A stretch of DNA of 64,000 bases from Geodermatophilus normandii (lineage in GTDB: Bacteria > Actinomycetota > Actinomycetes > Mycobacteriales > Geodermatophilaceae). The stretch is from the NCBI RefSeq assembly GCF_003182485.1, contig NZ_QGTX01000001.1:3550001-3614000 (forward strand). Reading direction: 5' to 3'. This document shows positions 63,250-64,000 of the stretch, piece by piece; the stretch's first letter is position 1; each line of letters begins with the position of its first letter. The position numbers and the translations under genes were made by a program. The notes under the pieces were generated by a model. That model did no database searches and had not been told where the DNA came from. It saw nothing but the letters and a program-made list of their open reading frames with translations.

Positions 63250-64000
63250 GTGGGGGGCGTGAGCGTCGTCCGACCGCGGTCGCGGCGTCCGCGCCGGGGT
63301 CCGCTGGCCCGGGTGGTGGCCGCTGCGCTGACGGTCGTGCTCGCGTCGGTGCTCGTGGTCACCGCGACCGGCCTGCTGGCCGTCCTCGTGGTCCGGGGGG
63401 ACGGGTCCGGCGGAACCCGGGGTGGGACCGCCGACGCCGTGGCGGTGACCGGGCTGCGGCCGTTCGGCACCCCCCGGGAGTCCTCGCCCGCGGTCCCCGC
63501 GCCCAGCGCTCCGGCGCCGCCGGTGGACGCCACCGCGCTGCTCGCCGCCGTGGCCGCGGCCGCGGCCGCGGCGCGCGGCACGATCGACGTCGCCGTCCTG
63601 GACGCCGCCGGGCGGCCGCTGGTGACCGGCGCCTCCGCCGGCGCGGCGCGCTACACCGCCTCGCTGGTCAAGCTCCTGGTCGTCGGCCGGCTGCTGGCCC
63701 TCGACGCCGCCGGCGCGCTCGACCTGGGCGACCGCGACCTCGCCCTCATGGAACGGGCGATCGTGCGGTCCGACGACGGCGCGACGAGCATCCTGTGGGA
63801 CCGCTACGACGGGGCGACGCTGGTCGCCGGCGCCGCGGCGGAGGCCGGGCTGACCGCCACCGCCCCTCCGGCCGTCGCCGGCCGGTGGGGCGAGGCGACC
63901 ACCAGCGCGTCCGACGTCGCCGTGGTGCTGGCCGGGCTGGCCGCGGCCTCCGGTGAGCCGCCGGCCGCGACGCTCCTCGGCTGGCTGCGGGCCACCACGG
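63250..64000 (+). CDS. Serine hydrolase (beta-lactamase/DD-peptidase fold), 3' end outside window
   Basis: The frame is open to the window edge, with no stop seen. The N-terminus is basic, then a membrane helix (VVAAALTVVLASVLVVTATGLLAVLVV, span) and a Pro/Ala linker. The active-site SxxK is in YTASLVKLLVVGRL (about residue 137-150), as in class A beta-lactamase-like enzymes; ERAIVRSDDGATSIL is in the SDN-like region. The C-terminal KTG box must lie beyond the edge. GTG 63250 or 63259. Either cell-wall enzyme or beta-lactamase relative. Confidence 0.85.
   Translation, partial: MGGVSVVRPRSRRPRRGPLARVVAAALTVVLASVLVVTATGLLAVLVVRGDGSGGTRGGTADAVAVTGLRPFGTPRESSPAVPAPSAPAPPVDATALLAAVAAAAAAARGTIDVAVLDAAGRPLVTGASAGAARYTASLVKLLVVGRLLALDAAGALDLGDRDLALMERAIVRSDDGATSILWDRYDGATLVAGAAAEAGLTATAPPAVAGRWGEATTSASDVAVVLAGLAAASGEPPAATLLGWLRATT

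Overview
The window is very GC-rich (roughly 75 percent by eye), and nearly every gene uses G/C-ending codons and ATG or GTG starts. RbpA, HelY, GarA/OdhI, a Ppm1-type mannosyltransferase, DUF5999 and an Rv2578c-type radical SAM protein all point to Actinomycetota. Overall content resembles Geodermatophilaceae (Blastococcus/Geodermatophilus/Modestobacter); that placement is my inference and no search was run. I see no rRNA, tRNA, CRISPR array or insertion sequence.

Layout. (1) 1-9634: tatC (cut by the left edge), an FAD oxidoreductase, a diacylglycerol-kinase-like gene, helY, a DUF4333 membrane protein, a 5'-3' exonuclease, an M24 peptidase and an Lrp regulator. From tatC to the peptidase this is close to the mycobacterial Rv2089c-Rv2093c neighbourhood. 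(2) 9668-19529: a DMT transporter, a radical SAM protein split by an intein, DUF1540, a recombinase-like protein, a deletion scar joining a beheaded acyl-CoA synthetase to a beheaded TetR regulator, a GCS2-type ligase, PlsC, GNAT and amidohydrolase genes. (3) 19677-27905: lnt (frameshifted), ppm1, fxsA and rbpA (compare Rv2050-Rv2053c), then a leftward GDPD, acyltransferase, MFS, thymidine kinase cluster with 4-base overlaps at two of its junctions. (4) 27906-34995: a 581-base gene-poor stretch, two divergent Dpp-type permeases without partners, a TetR-controlled DrrAB-type exporter, a monooxygenase-like membrane protein and an M50-like protease. (5) 35002-43058: a GH65/beta-phosphoglucomutase pair, YbhB, GNAT, coaA, DUF5999, an odd His/Trp-repeat lipoprotein and DUF5701. 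(6) 43124-52485: gcvP, MerR, bifunctional nuclease, FtsR, GarA, gcvH, DUF881, Sbp, DUF881, CDP-alcohol transferase, matching the order of Rv1822-Rv1832. (7) 52586-64000: EF-G2, PP2C phosphatase, M43 protease, an alpha/beta-hydrolase remnant, a histidine kinase without a visible partner, a P-type ATPase, a P-loop protein, a secreted acidic protein and the start of an SxxK serine hydrolase.

How they work together. The lnt-ppm1 pair builds lipoproteins and polyprenol-phosphate mannose. The GH65/beta-PGM pair would turn a glucose disaccharide into glucose-6-phosphate. The gcv/GarA block places glycine cleavage beside the FHA switch that controls TCA flux and beside a division-linked MerR regulator. 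RbpA has a near-perfect SigR/SigH-type promoter, so its transcription is probably thiol-stress induced.

Most notable is a 12-bp word, GTTGGGGATAAC (extended AGTTGGGGATAACGGTC), found seven times, always between genes and in both orientations, which none of the genes explain. Next come an intein sitting exactly inside the radical-SAM cysteine triad and apparently missing half of its homing endonuclease, and the double 5' truncation near base 14663.
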